A stretch of 64,000 nucleotides of DNA from Bradyrhizobium nivariense (GTDB taxonomy: Bacteria > Pseudomonadota > Alphaproteobacteria > Rhizobiales > Xanthobacteraceae): positions 25,204-89,203 of the forward strand of contig NZ_JARVWW010000032.1 of assembly GCF_029846715.1 (NCBI RefSeq), given 5' to 3'. Positions within the stretch are counted from its first letter, which is position 1; each line of letters opens with the position of its first letter. The translations under genes were made by a program, and so were the position numbers. The notes below the pieces were generated by a model. The model searched no databases. It worked only from the letters and a program-made list of their open reading frames with translations, and was not told where the DNA came from. Below, one piece after another: positions 1-9,321 of the stretch.

Positions 1-113
1 TTCAACGCCCGTCCGCCTTCGATCTGTTCCAACCATAGATAGGGATCATCATCTGGAGTCGAGGCCGTTGGCCTTTCAATCCGCGACCTCAACGGCACAC
101 CTTTTTTGACCAT
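1..113 (-). CDS. Prolyl oligopeptidase family protein, N-terminal part (runs off window)
   Basis: Only the first 37 codons are in the window. Starting from an ATG at 113 with GGAG six bases upstream, the peptide contains DDPYLWLEQIEGGRAL, which matches the 'DDPYxWLE..EGxRAL' opening block of S9 prolyl oligopeptidases, serine peptidases with an N-terminal beta-propeller. The catalytic domain lies outside the window. It has the same orientation as the nif operon, 140 nt downstream of fdxB. The family call rests on one short block. Confidence 0.6.
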   Translation of the reverse strand, partial: MVKKGVPLRSRIERPTASTPDDDPYLWLEQIEGGRAL

Positions 114-255
114 GATTCACTCCAAGCTTAGCATTGACGCGCACTTTCGACAGGGTTCAAGGCTTCGCGCCGTACATGTCGTCGCTCGATGCCGGATCTC
201 CCGCTACGTTTCTCTCTGACAAACCACCCCTGTTCATAGCGAGAGAAACGTCGGT

Positions 256-540
256 TCAAGCAGCTTGCGCGTGGGTCTGACAGTTTGTCGGGCAGACCCG
301 GGCGCAGGCGCTGCAGCCGATGCAGGCCCCCTCGTCCTTCATCACCATGACCTTCTTTTCGACCTCATCGTCGTCCTCATCGAGATCGATCATCTCGCCG
401 TCCTCGCTGAGGCCCTTCAGCGTCATGACCTCGCGGCCGCAGACCTTGTAGCAGCGGCCGCAGCCGATGCACTTGTTTGGATCGATCCAAACCAGGTAGT
501 CCGGCATCCAATCGCGGCCGTCGCGGGTCCTGAATGACAT
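256..540 (-). CDS. fdxB: Nif-associated 2[4Fe-4S] ferredoxin (ferredoxin III, FdxB type)
   Basis: A 94-aa ferredoxin with two cysteine clusters, CIGCGRCYKVC near residues 24-34 and CIGCSACARVCP near 73-84, separated by a very acidic stretch (DLDEDDDEVE). This long-spaced layout is that of the nif-specific ferredoxin III family, a low-potential electron carrier linked to nitrogenase function or cofactor assembly. It is the last gene of the nifDKENX operon, 13 nt after the DUF683 gene, and should be co-expressed from the upstream NifA/sigma54 promoter. Confidence 0.92.
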   Translation of the reverse strand: MSFRTRDGRDWMPDYLVWIDPNKCIGCGRCYKVCGREVMTLKGLSEDGEMIDLDEDDDEVEKKVMVMKDEGACIGCSACARVCPTNCQTHAQAA

Positions 541-553
541 GGCTTGAGGTCCG

Positions 554-754
554 TTATCCTTTCTGTAGCGCCTGGAGATCTTGGCGCTTGCTTTCGAGCT
601 CGCTGAAGGCGTCGTGGGCCTTCTGCGCCACGCTCAGGATCGCGGTCCAGTTGACAGGCAGATCCTCGGAGAGGTCGTGGAGGTCCATCTTGGCCTGGGT
701 CGCTTTGGCCGACAGCTTCTTTATTTCCGCTTTCAGGCTTTCAACATCGCTCAT
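554..754 (-). CDS. DUF683 / CCE_0567-type nif-associated small protein
   Basis: A 66-aa, almost wholly helical protein (MSDVESLKAEIKKLSAKATQ...) matching the DUF683 family that accompanies nifX and the DUF269 gene in diazotrophs. The family folds as a helical hairpin and a cyanobacterial member binds metal; its role in nitrogenase maturation is not settled. It sits 7 nt after the DUF269 gene and 13 nt before fdxB, so translation is probably coupled. Confidence 0.88.
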   Translation of the reverse strand: MSDVESLKAEIKKLSAKATQAKMDLHDLSEDLPVNWTAILSVAQKAHDAFSELESKRQDLQALQKG

Positions 755-761
755 ACTTGCC

Positions 762-1232
762 TCAATAATTCGCCACTTCCGGGAACTCGCGGATCATCTC
801 AACACCACTGCCGACGATTTTGTCGCCTTGCTCGGCAAGATGACAGAGATCGTTGAAACCAAAGCGATGCACGTCCCGTAGCTGCTTGCTCACGACAACG
901 AGCCGGCCCGCGATCAGCACGATCCGGCCGAACCCTTCATGATGCATCTTCAGCATTGGCGAGATCATCACACCCGTCGCCTTCTCGATCGAAAGCGCAA
1001 TGGCGTCAAAGAACAACTGCAGTCGCCATATCGTGTCGGGGTCGGGATTGCCAACGATCGGCAGCGCACGGCGCTTGCGCTTGTCGAGAATGTAGGGTTC
1101 TAGCAGGTCGAGGTCCTTCTTGCCCTCCCAGGCGCCGTGGGTGTCCTGGGCGCGCCAGATCTTGATGAGCTCTTTGAGAAATGGCCGCTCCGCCGCGGCG
1201 GCGGCTGGAGTGATTTCAGACTGATCGGGCAT
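762..1232 (-). CDS. NifX-associated protein, DUF269 family
   Basis: A 156-aa protein with the DUF269 hallmarks: LIKIWRAQDTHGAWEGK near the N-terminus, then an LP-[IV]-GNPDPDT-W-L-FFDAIA stretch, then KMHHEGFGR and a C-terminal LAEQGDKIVGSGVEMI block. Length is normal for the family. It is found almost only directly downstream of nifX and is inferred to help FeMo-cofactor assembly or storage, though no reaction is established. It starts 10 nt after the nifX stop. Confidence 0.92.
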   Translation of the reverse strand: MPDQSEITPAAAAAERPFLKELIKIWRAQDTHGAWEGKKDLDLLEPYILDKRKRRALPIVGNPDPDTIWRLQLFFDAIALSIEKATGVMISPMLKMHHEGFGRIVLIAGRLVVVSKQLRDVHRFGFNDLCHLAEQGDKIVGSGVEMIREFPEVANY

Positions 1233-1242
1233 CCTCTTTCCT

Positions 1243-1638
1243 TCAGGATTCGAAATCCACCGTACGTTCCGGGCTTTTAGTGAGCAGCTTCCGCAGCCAG
1301 GGCGGCGGCGACCCCTTCAGCACGGCTTCGAGTTTGACGCAAAGCTCGTCGATGGGCTCTGGTTGCAGCACCTTCATCGGATGGATGTTGCTCGCGACCA
1401 CTCGCGCAGCACCCGAGCCGCCGATCGCCGCAACATAGAGGATTGCGCAGTCCCTGATCGCGTCGATCTTCGGCGCCAGCTTATCCTCATTGCCGTCTTC
1501 GGTGAGATCACCGCCGAACTGAACCGCCTCAATAAACCGATGCCCGTCTGGGCCGACTTCGTAGATCGCGATGTTCTTGGCCCAGCCGAAGTGCGCATCG
1601 ACGTGCTTCAAGTCCTGAGTGGCGAATGCAACTTTCAT
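1243..1638 (-). CDS. nifX: NifX, FeMo-cofactor carrier/maturation protein
   Basis: A 131-aa NifX/NafY-fold protein beginning MKVAFATQDLKHVDAHFGWAK, with the conserved 'VDAHFG' and 'IDAIRDCAILYVAAIGG' blocks. NifX binds NifB-co and the VK cluster and passes them between NifEN and downstream acceptors. Its start codon overlaps the nifN stop by 4 nt, so it is translationally coupled to the scaffold it works with. Confidence 0.95.
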   Translation of the reverse strand: MKVAFATQDLKHVDAHFGWAKNIAIYEVGPDGHRFIEAVQFGGDLTEDGNEDKLAPKIDAIRDCAILYVAAIGGSGAARVVASNIHPMKVLQPEPIDELCVKLEAVLKGSPPPWLRKLLTKSPERTVDFES

Positions 1639-3041
1639 CCGTGTTTTTTCTCTCCCTGCTCAATGCAACTGGGGCGGATGGACCTGCAGGTCACCGCAGC
1701 TGATGGCCAGGTGTCGGGAGTCGGTCCATGGTTGGTTTCGCGGTCGGTGATGATCAGATTGGCGATATCAAAGATCAGATCGCGCGTGCCGCGATAGCCA
1801 ACGGTCGTGAGGTGCGCAGCGCCAAGGCGATCGAACATCGGAAAGCCCACCCGGAGGAACGGAACATTGAGTCGCGAAGCGGCCTGGCGACCATGTGAAT
1901 GCGACATCAAGAGGTCGCAGTCACGTGACCTGGCAAGCTCTTCAAGATCCTCCAGATCGCCGATCAGGACGTCCTCGGTCCTGACCCGCTGAAGCACCGG
2001 TGAGTTCGTCGTCGTCACCGCAGCCGTTACCTGCGCCCCCATCTCGTGGAGGAAGCTGGAGAGATCGAATAACAAGTCCGGCTCGGCGCCGATCGCGAGC
2101 TTGCGGCCGCCGATATGGAAATGGGCATCCAGCATGGCGTCTGTCAGCTGTCCACGCTGCCGGCGATATTTCGAGGGCACCGACCGGCCGCTGATCTCGC
2201 TCAGAAACGCGATGAATTCGTCGTTTGGAATAAGGCCGCAGAGCCGCTCGAACAGACGGAACGGCGTGCCTGTCCGCGCCTGCATGATCTCGGCCGCACG
2301 GCGCATTTGCGCGCCGATGGCGATCGTCCAGGCCGCCTGCCCCATGGTCGCGATCTCGTCCACTCCAATGCCGCCGATCGTGGTCGGCGTGAATTGGTCG
2401 GGGATGTGGCCATCCAGCGAACCGGCAACGTCCGGCAGGAAGGAGGGCTTGAGCCCAAAATCCTCAAAGATCGTGCGAAGCTCGTCGAGATCGCCGGGCG
2501 TGAGGTGGCAGCCAGGTAGCACGTTGACGCGGGAGCCATCGCGCGATCTGCCTGCGTCGACGGGAGCCACGAGCACCTCGATCATCCGCGCCACTGTTTT
2601 GCCCCAGCCATCCTGAAAGGCATCCTTGAAATCCGGCGTCGAGACGTAGACAAGGGGAAGCTTTTCGAGCTGCGGATGCTTCTGACGGATCAACCGGATG
2701 AAGGCCTCGACGTCATCGCCGTTGGTCTCGGTGACGCCAGTCGAATTGATACCAATGATCTCGGGCTTGACGCGATTGTAGATGTTGAGGATCGCCTGTT
2801 CGAGATTCTCGTGACCGCCGAGCACGGTGGCAACCTCGCTCATGGCGGTCGTCTGCATCGGCACGGCTTCATTGAAATGGCGCACGAACAGCGTCAGCCC
2901 GAACGAGGCGCAACCTTGCGGGCCGTGCAAAAGCGGCATCGCGCCGCGCAGGCCCATGAAGGCAAATGAGCCGCCGATCGGCTGGCTCATCTTGAGCGGA
3001 TTGACCGAACAGGCTTTCTTCGAGGCAGTGACGATCGCCAT
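1635..3041 (-). CDS. nifN: NifN, nitrogenase cofactor scaffold beta subunit
   Basis: A 468-aa NifN. The N-terminal KACSVNPLKMSQPIGGSFAF and HGPQGCASF blocks carry the cluster-ligand cysteines that correspond to NifK P-cluster positions. The protein pairs with NifE in an alpha2-beta2 scaffold on which the FeMo-cofactor precursor matures. It lies 9 nt after the nifE stop and overlaps nifX by 4 nt. The length is normal and no lesion is seen. Confidence 0.96.
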   Translation of the reverse strand: MAIVTASKKACSVNPLKMSQPIGGSFAFMGLRGAMPLLHGPQGCASFGLTLFVRHFNEAVPMQTTAMSEVATVLGGHENLEQAILNIYNRVKPEIIGINSTGVTETNGDDVEAFIRLIRQKHPQLEKLPLVYVSTPDFKDAFQDGWGKTVARMIEVLVAPVDAGRSRDGSRVNVLPGCHLTPGDLDELRTIFEDFGLKPSFLPDVAGSLDGHIPDQFTPTTIGGIGVDEIATMGQAAWTIAIGAQMRRAAEIMQARTGTPFRLFERLCGLIPNDEFIAFLSEISGRSVPSKYRRQRGQLTDAMLDAHFHIGGRKLAIGAEPDLLFDLSSFLHEMGAQVTAAVTTTNSPVLQRVRTEDVLIGDLEDLEELARSRDCDLLMSHSHGRQAASRLNVPFLRVGFPMFDRLGAAHLTTVGYRGTRDLIFDIANLIITDRETNHGPTPDTWPSAAVTCRSIRPSCIEQGEKKHG

Positions 3042-3050
3042 GTCGTTCTC

Positions 3051-4694
3051 CTACTCAGCCGCCTGCAGCGCTGGGGGCTGGAGATCGGAACAAATGTCCT
3101 TACAAGCAAGGCTCCTTGCGGTGGACTCGGTGCACGGCTTGGCGGCCTCGACGGGGTTCGGGCCATGCGCCGCAATCGCGCTCTCACCATCGCCGATCGC
3201 AGTTTTGTTGGAAAAACTTATCGTCTTGACGCCGTTCGTGTTCGCGCCCCGAACTGGATCAACGGCTTGCGCATGCATCTGCGCAACCGTCTTTGCCTGA
3301 CGCTTCCAATCGAACTCGTCCCAGGGCGCGGCTTGGCGGAGCTGATCCCATATCGGATTGTAGAGTGCTTTCTCGATCTCCTCCATGAGCTTCACAATCC
3401 CGACATAGCCCATATAGGCGTGGCAGCGCTCCTGGTTGATATCGAGCCATGGCGTCGCCGCCTTTAGTGCAACGAATTGCGACTTGCCGCCCGAGAGCAT
3501 GATGTCGGCTTTTGCGTCCTTTAGCATCTTGTAGATCTCGTGAGGTGACATGTCCTCGATCATGTGGGCGTGCTGGCCCATTAATTCCTTGATACGTTCC
3601 TTGTCCTTCTCGGTCGATTTCTTCACGGACGTGCCGACGATTTCGAGCCCGGCCTCCTGCAAAGCGGCCACCATCGACCAGGATTTCACGCCACCGGTGA
3701 TGAGAACGACCCTCTTGCCGGCAAAGCGCGGCTTGAAACGTTCGATCGCAGTCCAGGCTTTGGTCTCTTCGCGTGCGATCAGGGCTTGCGTTCGTTCCAT
3801 CAGCTCAGCCGGCGCGCCACGTTCGATCAGCATGCGCGCAATCTGGCGCAGTGAATCGCTGGAATCCTCAATACCGTAGAACGAGCCTTCAAAAAACGGG
3901 ATGCCGTAGCGCTGCCTCATCTTGCGTGCGACGTTGATCATCGCTCTTGAACAGACCATCATCGCGGCTTTGGCTCGGTGCGAACAAGCGACCTCGCGAT
4001 ACTTGCCGTCCCCTGAGATGCACGAAAGGATCCGGATTCCGAGCTCATCGAGCAGCGGCTTGACCTGCCAGAGCTCGCCGGACAGGTTGTATTCGCCGAT
4101 GATGTTGATGTCGTACGGCGTGGTGTAATCCGGCTCTCCGGTACCGATGACGTGCTCCAGCAGTGCTTCGCCCGCGAGCTTGTTGCCCAGGTTCTTCGAC
4201 CCCACAAATCCCGGTGAATTGATGGGAATGACGGGTTTGCCGAATTTGGCGGAGGCCGCCTTGCAGACCATATCGATGTCGTCGCCGATCATCGCGGGCA
4301 CGCACGTCTGGTAGACGAAGATGGCCTGTGGATCGTATTTCTCTGTGATCTCCTTGACTGCCCTGTACAGCCGCTTCTCGCCGCCGAACACGACGTCGGT
4401 CTCGCTCATGTCAGTGGTGAAGCTTCTGCGCCACAGATCAGAGCCGGAGGAGGCGGAACCGCGGTTGTCCCAGGAATTGCCCTCACAGGCAATTGGACCA
4501 TGCACAAGATGGGCGACATCGGTGAAGGGCTGCAGTGCGATTTTGGCGCCATCGAAGGCACAGCCGCCGGCGGCGCCGCCCGGCTTCAACTGCTTGGTGC
4601 ATCCATTCTTGCGCTCGACCTTCGACTTGCTCGCGTTCCTCGGGCAGTCCGGTTCGTTAAAGACGTCCTGTATGATCGTGGGAAGCGAACTCAT
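3051..4694 (-). CDS. nifE: NifE, nitrogenase cofactor scaffold alpha subunit
   Basis: A 547-aa NifE when started at the ATG at 4694 (MSSLPTIIQDVFNEPDC...). An in-frame start 33 nt further upstream would add an unfamiliar 11-residue extension, and 547 aa is the length I recall for B. japonicum NifE. Conserved blocks are CTKQLKPGGAAGGCAFDGAKIAL and HGPIACEGNSWDNRGS. It is the partner of NifN in FeMo-co assembly. The 117 nt between nifK and nifE contain no sigma54 promoter that I can see, so it is expressed with nifDK. Confidence 0.95.
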   Translation of the reverse strand: MSSLPTIIQDVFNEPDCPRNASKSKVERKNGCTKQLKPGGAAGGCAFDGAKIALQPFTDVAHLVHGPIACEGNSWDNRGSASSGSDLWRRSFTTDMSETDVVFGGEKRLYRAVKEITEKYDPQAIFVYQTCVPAMIGDDIDMVCKAASAKFGKPVIPINSPGFVGSKNLGNKLAGEALLEHVIGTGEPDYTTPYDINIIGEYNLSGELWQVKPLLDELGIRILSCISGDGKYREVACSHRAKAAMMVCSRAMINVARKMRQRYGIPFFEGSFYGIEDSSDSLRQIARMLIERGAPAELMERTQALIAREETKAWTAIERFKPRFAGKRVVLITGGVKSWSMVAALQEAGLEIVGTSVKKSTEKDKERIKELMGQHAHMIEDMSPHEIYKMLKDAKADIMLSGGKSQFVALKAATPWLDINQERCHAYMGYVGIVKLMEEIEKALYNPIWDQLRQAAPWDEFDWKRQAKTVAQMHAQAVDPVRGANTNGVKTISFSNKTAIGDGESAIAAHGPNPVEAAKPCTESTARSLACKDICSDLQPPALQAAE

Positions 4695-4811
4695 GGTGTC
4701 TCTTTCGGGGATGCCAACACACCGCACAGACCAAGAGGATGGCCGGCGGATAACATGTGATCCCCGCCACAGCGCCGCTGTTCCTGCGGACGATGAGGCG
4801 GGGCGCTCGCC

Positions 4812-6374
4812 TTAGCGTATGATGTCGAAGCTGTAATCTGTCTTGCCAACCGAGCTGGTTTTTCTATCGATCTCATCAAAGATCTTGTCGAGAATCTTGA
4901 CCAGCACATTCATGCTACCCTGATAGCCCCACACTGGATAACGATGATGATGATGGCGATCGAAGATGGGAAACCCGATGCGGATTAGCGGCGTTCCAGT
5001 GTCACGCTCGAGATACTTGCCATAGGTGTTACCGATCAGGAAATCGACGGGTTCTGTGAACAGAAGCGAACGCATGTGCCAGAGATCCTTGCCCGGAAAG
5101 GCGCGACAGTTCTTACCGAACGGCGAACTCGCGAACAGCGCCTGCATCTTCTGCTCCCAGGCCTTACTCCCGTTGGTCGAGAGCACGTGGATCGGCTCAG
5201 CGCCGAGCTCCAACAAGAATGCGGCCAGGCCATAGCAGAGGTCGGGATCGCCGTAGATCGCGAACTTCTTGCCGTGAACGTGCGCGCTAGAGTCAGCCAT
5301 TGCGTCTACTAGACGTCCGCGCTCCTGCTCCAGCGCATTTGGAATTGCCTTGTTGGTGATACGCGACAGCGTCATCAGGAAATCGTCTGTGGCACTGACG
5401 CCCAGCGGGTGATTGAAGGCGACGACCTCCTGGTCGTGCCCCTTGACGAAGGCCAACGTCTTCTCCGTGCAATATTGCTGCATGGAAATCGTTGCCTTCG
5501 CGTGGACTGCGTTCGCTGCATCCTCTAGTGTGGTGCCGCCATCGTACATGCGGAACTCGCCATCCGTGGGGGTATCGAACACGTCGCTGTTATCCGCGAG
5601 GATCGTGTAGCCGATCCCCATCAGCTCGAAGATGCGCTTTATCTCACGGACGTTGCCGACAGTGTAGCCGTCGAATCCGCCGATCAAGTTGATCGTGTCG
5701 TTCGCCTTGCGCTGGAGTTTTGGCGCCGTGCCGGCTTTGCCATCCCAGAAATGCTCGAGGATGCCCTTGAGGGCGTTGTCGTAGCCGGTAACGTGGCTGC
5801 CCACGAATGCAGGAGTGTGAGCGAATGGTACGTCGTAGTCCGCGGGGACTGAACCTTTTTCCTTAGATGTTTTGATGAAGGCGTTGAGATCGTCCCCGAT
5901 GACTTCCGCCATGCAGGTCGTGGCGACCGCGATCATCTTCGGTTTGTACATGTTATAGCTGTTGGCAAGCCCGTCGGTCAGGTTGTTGAGCCCCCCGAAC
6001 ACTGCCGCGTCTTCCGTCATGGACGAGGAGACGCACGAGGTCGGCTCCTTGAAGTGCCGCGACAAATGGCTGCGATAATACGCGACGCAACCCTGGGAGC
6101 CGTGGACGAACGGCAGTGTGCGCTCGAACCCGAGCGCGGCGAACACCGCACCAAGCGGCTGGCAAGCCTTCGCCGGATTAACAGTTAGCGCCTCGCGGGC
6201 AAAGTTCTTCTCGCGGTATTCGGGCGTCTTGGACCATTCTCTGATGCGGTCGACTTCGGCGGGATCGTGCGGATTCTCAAATAGCGCCTTCTTGTTGGCC
6301 AGCATCTGCTGGTATTCGTCTCCCCGGAAAAGCTCAGAGTGGTCGAGTATGTGTTCGGCGTTCTGTGTCATCAT
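4812..6374 (-). CDS. nifK: NifK, nitrogenase MoFe protein beta subunit
   Basis: A 520-aa MoFe protein beta chain. The P-cluster ligands are visible as NPAKACQPLG (C71), HGSQGCVAYYRSH (C96) and ATTCMAEVIGDD (about C154). The C-terminus, KTDSSFDIIR-like (here KTDYSFDIIR), is typical of the family. The start is one of two adjacent ATGs (6374 or 6371). It lies 78 nt downstream of nifD and catalyses dinitrogen reduction with NifD and the Fe protein (NifH, not in this window). Confidence 0.98.
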   Translation of the reverse strand: MMTQNAEHILDHSELFRGDEYQQMLANKKALFENPHDPAEVDRIREWSKTPEYREKNFAREALTVNPAKACQPLGAVFAALGFERTLPFVHGSQGCVAYYRSHLSRHFKEPTSCVSSSMTEDAAVFGGLNNLTDGLANSYNMYKPKMIAVATTCMAEVIGDDLNAFIKTSKEKGSVPADYDVPFAHTPAFVGSHVTGYDNALKGILEHFWDGKAGTAPKLQRKANDTINLIGGFDGYTVGNVREIKRIFELMGIGYTILADNSDVFDTPTDGEFRMYDGGTTLEDAANAVHAKATISMQQYCTEKTLAFVKGHDQEVVAFNHPLGVSATDDFLMTLSRITNKAIPNALEQERGRLVDAMADSSAHVHGKKFAIYGDPDLCYGLAAFLLELGAEPIHVLSTNGSKAWEQKMQALFASSPFGKNCRAFPGKDLWHMRSLLFTEPVDFLIGNTYGKYLERDTGTPLIRIGFPIFDRHHHHRYPVWGYQGSMNVLVKILDKIFDEIDRKTSSVGKTDYSFDIIR

Positions 6375-6452
6375 GGCACTCTTTAGGTTCTTGTGTTTGT
6401 TCTCCTGCCCCTCCCCTCCTCTGCGGAAGAAAGGGTCCAGGCGCCGGCTTTC

Positions 6453-7955
6453 CTATTCCGCCGCCATGAGGCTCGGCCGCGGAGCGTCCTTCCAAGGTGC
6501 CTTGGTCTTTCCCCAGATCGGGGAGTTGATCGCCATGTCCATGTCGCGGGCGAAGATCGCGAAGCCGTCATAGCCGTGGTAAGGACCCGAGTAGTCCCAG
6601 GAATGCATTTGGCGGAACGGCACGCCCATCTTCTGAAAGACGTACTTTTCCTTGATACCGGAGCCGACGAGGTCTGGCCGGATGTGTTCAACGAATCGCT
6701 CGAATTCGTAGCCGGTGACATCGTCGTAGATCAGCGTGCCATCTTTGACGTAGTGCTGAGCGGTGCGCTGGTAGTCATCGTTATGCGCGAACTCATAGCC
6801 CGTGCCGACAACATCCATGCCCAGGTCCTCGTAGGCGCCGATGACGTGGCGAGGACGTAAGCCGCCGACGAACAGCATTACGGTCTTGCCTTCGAGCCGC
6901 GGCCGGTATTTCGCGGTCACCTTATCGACAAGCGGCTGATATTTGGCGATGACCCGCTCGGCGCCTTCCTTAATCTTGTCATCGAAGAAGCTTGCAATTT
7001 TACGCAGCGACTCCGCGATTTTGGACGGCCCGAAGAAGTTGTACTCGCACCAAGGAATTCCGAATTTTTCCTCCATATGCCGTGAGATGTAGTTCATCGA
7101 GCGATAGCAATGCAATATGTTGAGCTTCGCCTTCGGCGTCGCCTCCAATTCAGCGAGAGATCCATCCCCGGACCACTGGGCGATGACGCGCAGGCCCATT
7201 TCTTCGAGCAGGATCCGAGACGACCAGGCATCGCCGCCGATGTTGTAGTCGCCGATGATCGCAACGTCATATGGCGTCGACTCAAATGTAGAGCTGGCCT
7301 CTGGGGTGCTCTTGTCGAAGATCCAGTCTCGAACGGCGTCGTTCGCGATGTGATGGCCGAGCGATTGTGACACGCCACGAAACCCCTCGCACCGCACCGG
7401 CACGATGGTTTTGCCGCCATATTCCTTTGACTTTTCTCTCGAGACCGCCTCGATATCGTCGCCGATCAAACCGATCGGACATTCGGACTGAATGGTGATG
7501 CCCCTGTTGAGAGGAAATAGCTCCTGAAGCTCGTCGATGAGTTTGGTAATCTTTTTGTCGCCGCCGAACACGATATCCTTTTCCTGGAAATCGGAGGTGA
7601 ACTGCAGTGTCACGAACGTGTCGATGCCGGTTGTGCCGATGTAGTAGTTGCGCCGCGAGCCCCATGAGTACTGACCACAACCGACCGGACCGTGGCTGAT
7701 GTGGATCATGTCCTTGATCGGCCCCCAGACCACGCCCTTGGAGCCCGCGTAGGCGCAACCACGGATGGTCATCACGCCCGGAATGGACTTGATATTCGAC
7801 TTGACGCCACAATCCGACTTTCCCGCCTCGTGAACACTGAGATGCTTGGCGCGCCTTTTGGCGGTCTTCTCTGGGTAGACCTTCAACACCTCATCGATTA
7901 GCTGCTTGTTGCGCGCCTTGATCTCAGCGACGCTCTGGGTAGTTGCTCGGCTCAT
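6453..7955 (-). CDS. nifD: NifD, nitrogenase MoFe protein alpha subunit
   Basis: A 500-aa MoFe protein alpha chain. P-cluster cysteines are in RGCAYAGSKGVVWGP (C67), VGCGQYSWGSRRNYY (C93) and SECPIGLIGDD. The FeMo-co ligands are the Cys in ILHCYRSMNYI and the His in QMHSWDYSGPYHG. It is the first gene of the operon nifD-nifK-nifE-nifN-nifX-DUF269-DUF683-fdxB. nifH is absent upstream, as in Bradyrhizobium, where nifH is a separate unit. Confidence 0.98.
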   Translation of the reverse strand: MSRATTQSVAEIKARNKQLIDEVLKVYPEKTAKRRAKHLSVHEAGKSDCGVKSNIKSIPGVMTIRGCAYAGSKGVVWGPIKDMIHISHGPVGCGQYSWGSRRNYYIGTTGIDTFVTLQFTSDFQEKDIVFGGDKKITKLIDELQELFPLNRGITIQSECPIGLIGDDIEAVSREKSKEYGGKTIVPVRCEGFRGVSQSLGHHIANDAVRDWIFDKSTPEASSTFESTPYDVAIIGDYNIGGDAWSSRILLEEMGLRVIAQWSGDGSLAELEATPKAKLNILHCYRSMNYISRHMEEKFGIPWCEYNFFGPSKIAESLRKIASFFDDKIKEGAERVIAKYQPLVDKVTAKYRPRLEGKTVMLFVGGLRPRHVIGAYEDLGMDVVGTGYEFAHNDDYQRTAQHYVKDGTLIYDDVTGYEFERFVEHIRPDLVGSGIKEKYVFQKMGVPFRQMHSWDYSGPYHGYDGFAIFARDMDMAINSPIWGKTKAPWKDAPRPSLMAAE

Positions 7956-8337
7956 ACAAGTTTCCTTTCGATTGTCGTCTCAATATCAAGAAGCGACGCT
8001 TTTCCGGTGGACCGACGGATTTCCGATCCGGCGTTCAGGTGTACAGCGTGCAATCTCCGTGACCGGTCCTACCGATCGCAACTTCGCGGCCTTCTGGATC
8101 ATGCGGCAGCGGTCATCCACGATATTGTAGTTCATCTCGGCTGAGCGCTTGCGAGCGCCGTGTGTGTGACGCTGTTGATTTGTCGACGGGATCGCTGACC
8201 ACGACGCGTCTCGGTGAAGTCATGCCTGCTCTCCAGCGGTTGGTCATATCGGCTTCTTTACTCACTGCCTGCCATCAGTGGCCTGTCCCTCTGCATGTTG
8301 ATGCAAAGGGCTAACAGCCGCCTCTTGCGCAGGGATC

Positions 8338-8353
8338 TGCAACGAGTGTGCCA
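8338..8353 (-). promoter_or_regulatory. Sigma54 (-24/-12) promoter of the nifDKENX operon
   Basis: The minus strand reads TGGCAC-N5-TTGCA, an exact match to the RpoN consensus, with the -24 element at 8348-8353 and the -12 GC at 8339-8340. Transcription should begin near 8327, leaving an untranslated leader of about 370 nt before nifD. Confidence 0.88.
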
Positions 8354-8462
8354 GCGCTGGCTCAATACAAAAACCCACGTCTGTAGAGCTAGATAGCTGG
8401 TAGGATGCGGATTGTTAGAAACCTGACCTGTCTGGCACCGACAGGCGTACCCGCTAACGGCC

Positions 8463-8478
8463 TGTCTGAAACAAAACA
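8463..8478. promoter_or_regulatory. NifA upstream activator sequence
   Basis: TGT-CTGAAACAAA-ACA is a perfect TGT-N10-ACA NifA site. It lies about 110 bp upstream of the -24 element of the nifD promoter, the usual distance for an enhancer that loops to RpoN. Confidence 0.8.
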
Positions 8479-8678
8479 ATCAGTTGCGCTCTCCGCGAAA
8501 TCGACGCCGCCAAAGATAGGTTGTTCGCCGCATTGAAGGTCGAGTCAGGGACGAAGAAAGATATCGCCGAGACATCGCTCACCTTGGACATCACCGAGCA
8601 CCGGCATTTCGGGATTGGATCATCGCTGCCATGGTCGCGCTTTCCGCTTTGATGAGCATGTCCGCCGGACTTGTCTGA

Positions 8679-9215
8679 ATGATCCCGCTGGCCGCGGCGT
8701 ACCTTCTGCCAACCATCATCGCCTTCAAACTTCGGCATCACTACGCCTGGGCGTTGGCCATCCTGAACGTCGTCTTTGGCTCCGCCGTGCTCGGCTGGCT
8801 TGGGTTCTTCGTGCGGGCGCTGATTTGTCTTTGGAATCGGCATTGGCCGCCAGGTCACAGCATTCGGCACCCGGCCTGGCGAAGACTCCAGCCGGGGATC
8901 CGCCTCAACGATGCCCAATTACGATCTGCGCTCCGGATGGAAGCTGCCCGTCTTGCAAGCCGAGATCTTCGCCTTCGAAAGAGAGGGAGCCCGGTGGAAT
9001 CAGCCGTGTCCATCAAGCTGCATTGCGCGCCTTCCTCGCTTCTGAAGCGACGAGTTGGCTGCACTCAGCCGCCAGTCGGTTCACGCCCTCGCGTCGGCCT
9101 GCTCACGACCCCTTTTGACCTTCTCGCGCTCCTGCTGGAGCGCTTCGGTCTCTCGGGCGACCTGCGCGTCCCTGCTCGCCCAGGTGTTCCCGGAACCGCT
9201 GGCGGCTCTCGGTGA
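8679..9215 (+). pseudogene. Remnant of a small membrane protein, superinfection-immunity (PF14373-like) type
   Basis: The first ~50 residues (AAYLLPTIIAFKLRH..., then LNVVFGSAVLGWLGFFV) fit the two-helix pattern of the superinfection-immunity family: 'YFLPtiiA' followed by 'LNlllGWt.iGWvval'. The rest of the 178-residue frame is Arg/Pro-rich and unlike any membrane protein, so the reading frame after about 8855 is probably fortuitous. The N-terminus also looks clipped. The original function is unknown. Confidence 0.4.
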
Positions 9216-9321
9216 GAAAAGGGACGGCGAGGGATTCAGTTAGCCGAATCCCATGGTTGCAGATCGGGCACTGCAGGGTGGGTTCATGAGCGCATTTGGC
9301 CGCCGTCGCGTTAGATGTCAT
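9010..9321 (-). pseudogene. DUF2130-type protein, broken N-terminal fragment
   Basis: Starting at 9321 the frame has CPICNHGIRLTESLAVPFL, which resembles the zinc-ribbon-like 'CPnCgheIkLtEsLAaP' opening of DUF2130 proteins. A frameshift near 9180 moves the coiled-coil continuation (RETEALQQEREKVKRG) to another frame, which itself breaks near 9095. Full family members are over 400 aa, so this is a short degraded remnant. Its start overlaps the stop of the preceding XRE-type gene by one to a few bases. Confidence 0.5.

Noticed and set aside
8429..8443. TGT-CTGGCACCG-ACA near the nifD promoter
   Set aside because: Spacing is nine, not ten, between TGT and ACA; the site at 8463-8478 has exact spacing and is preferred. 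The embedded TGGCAC (8434-8439) has no GC at -12.
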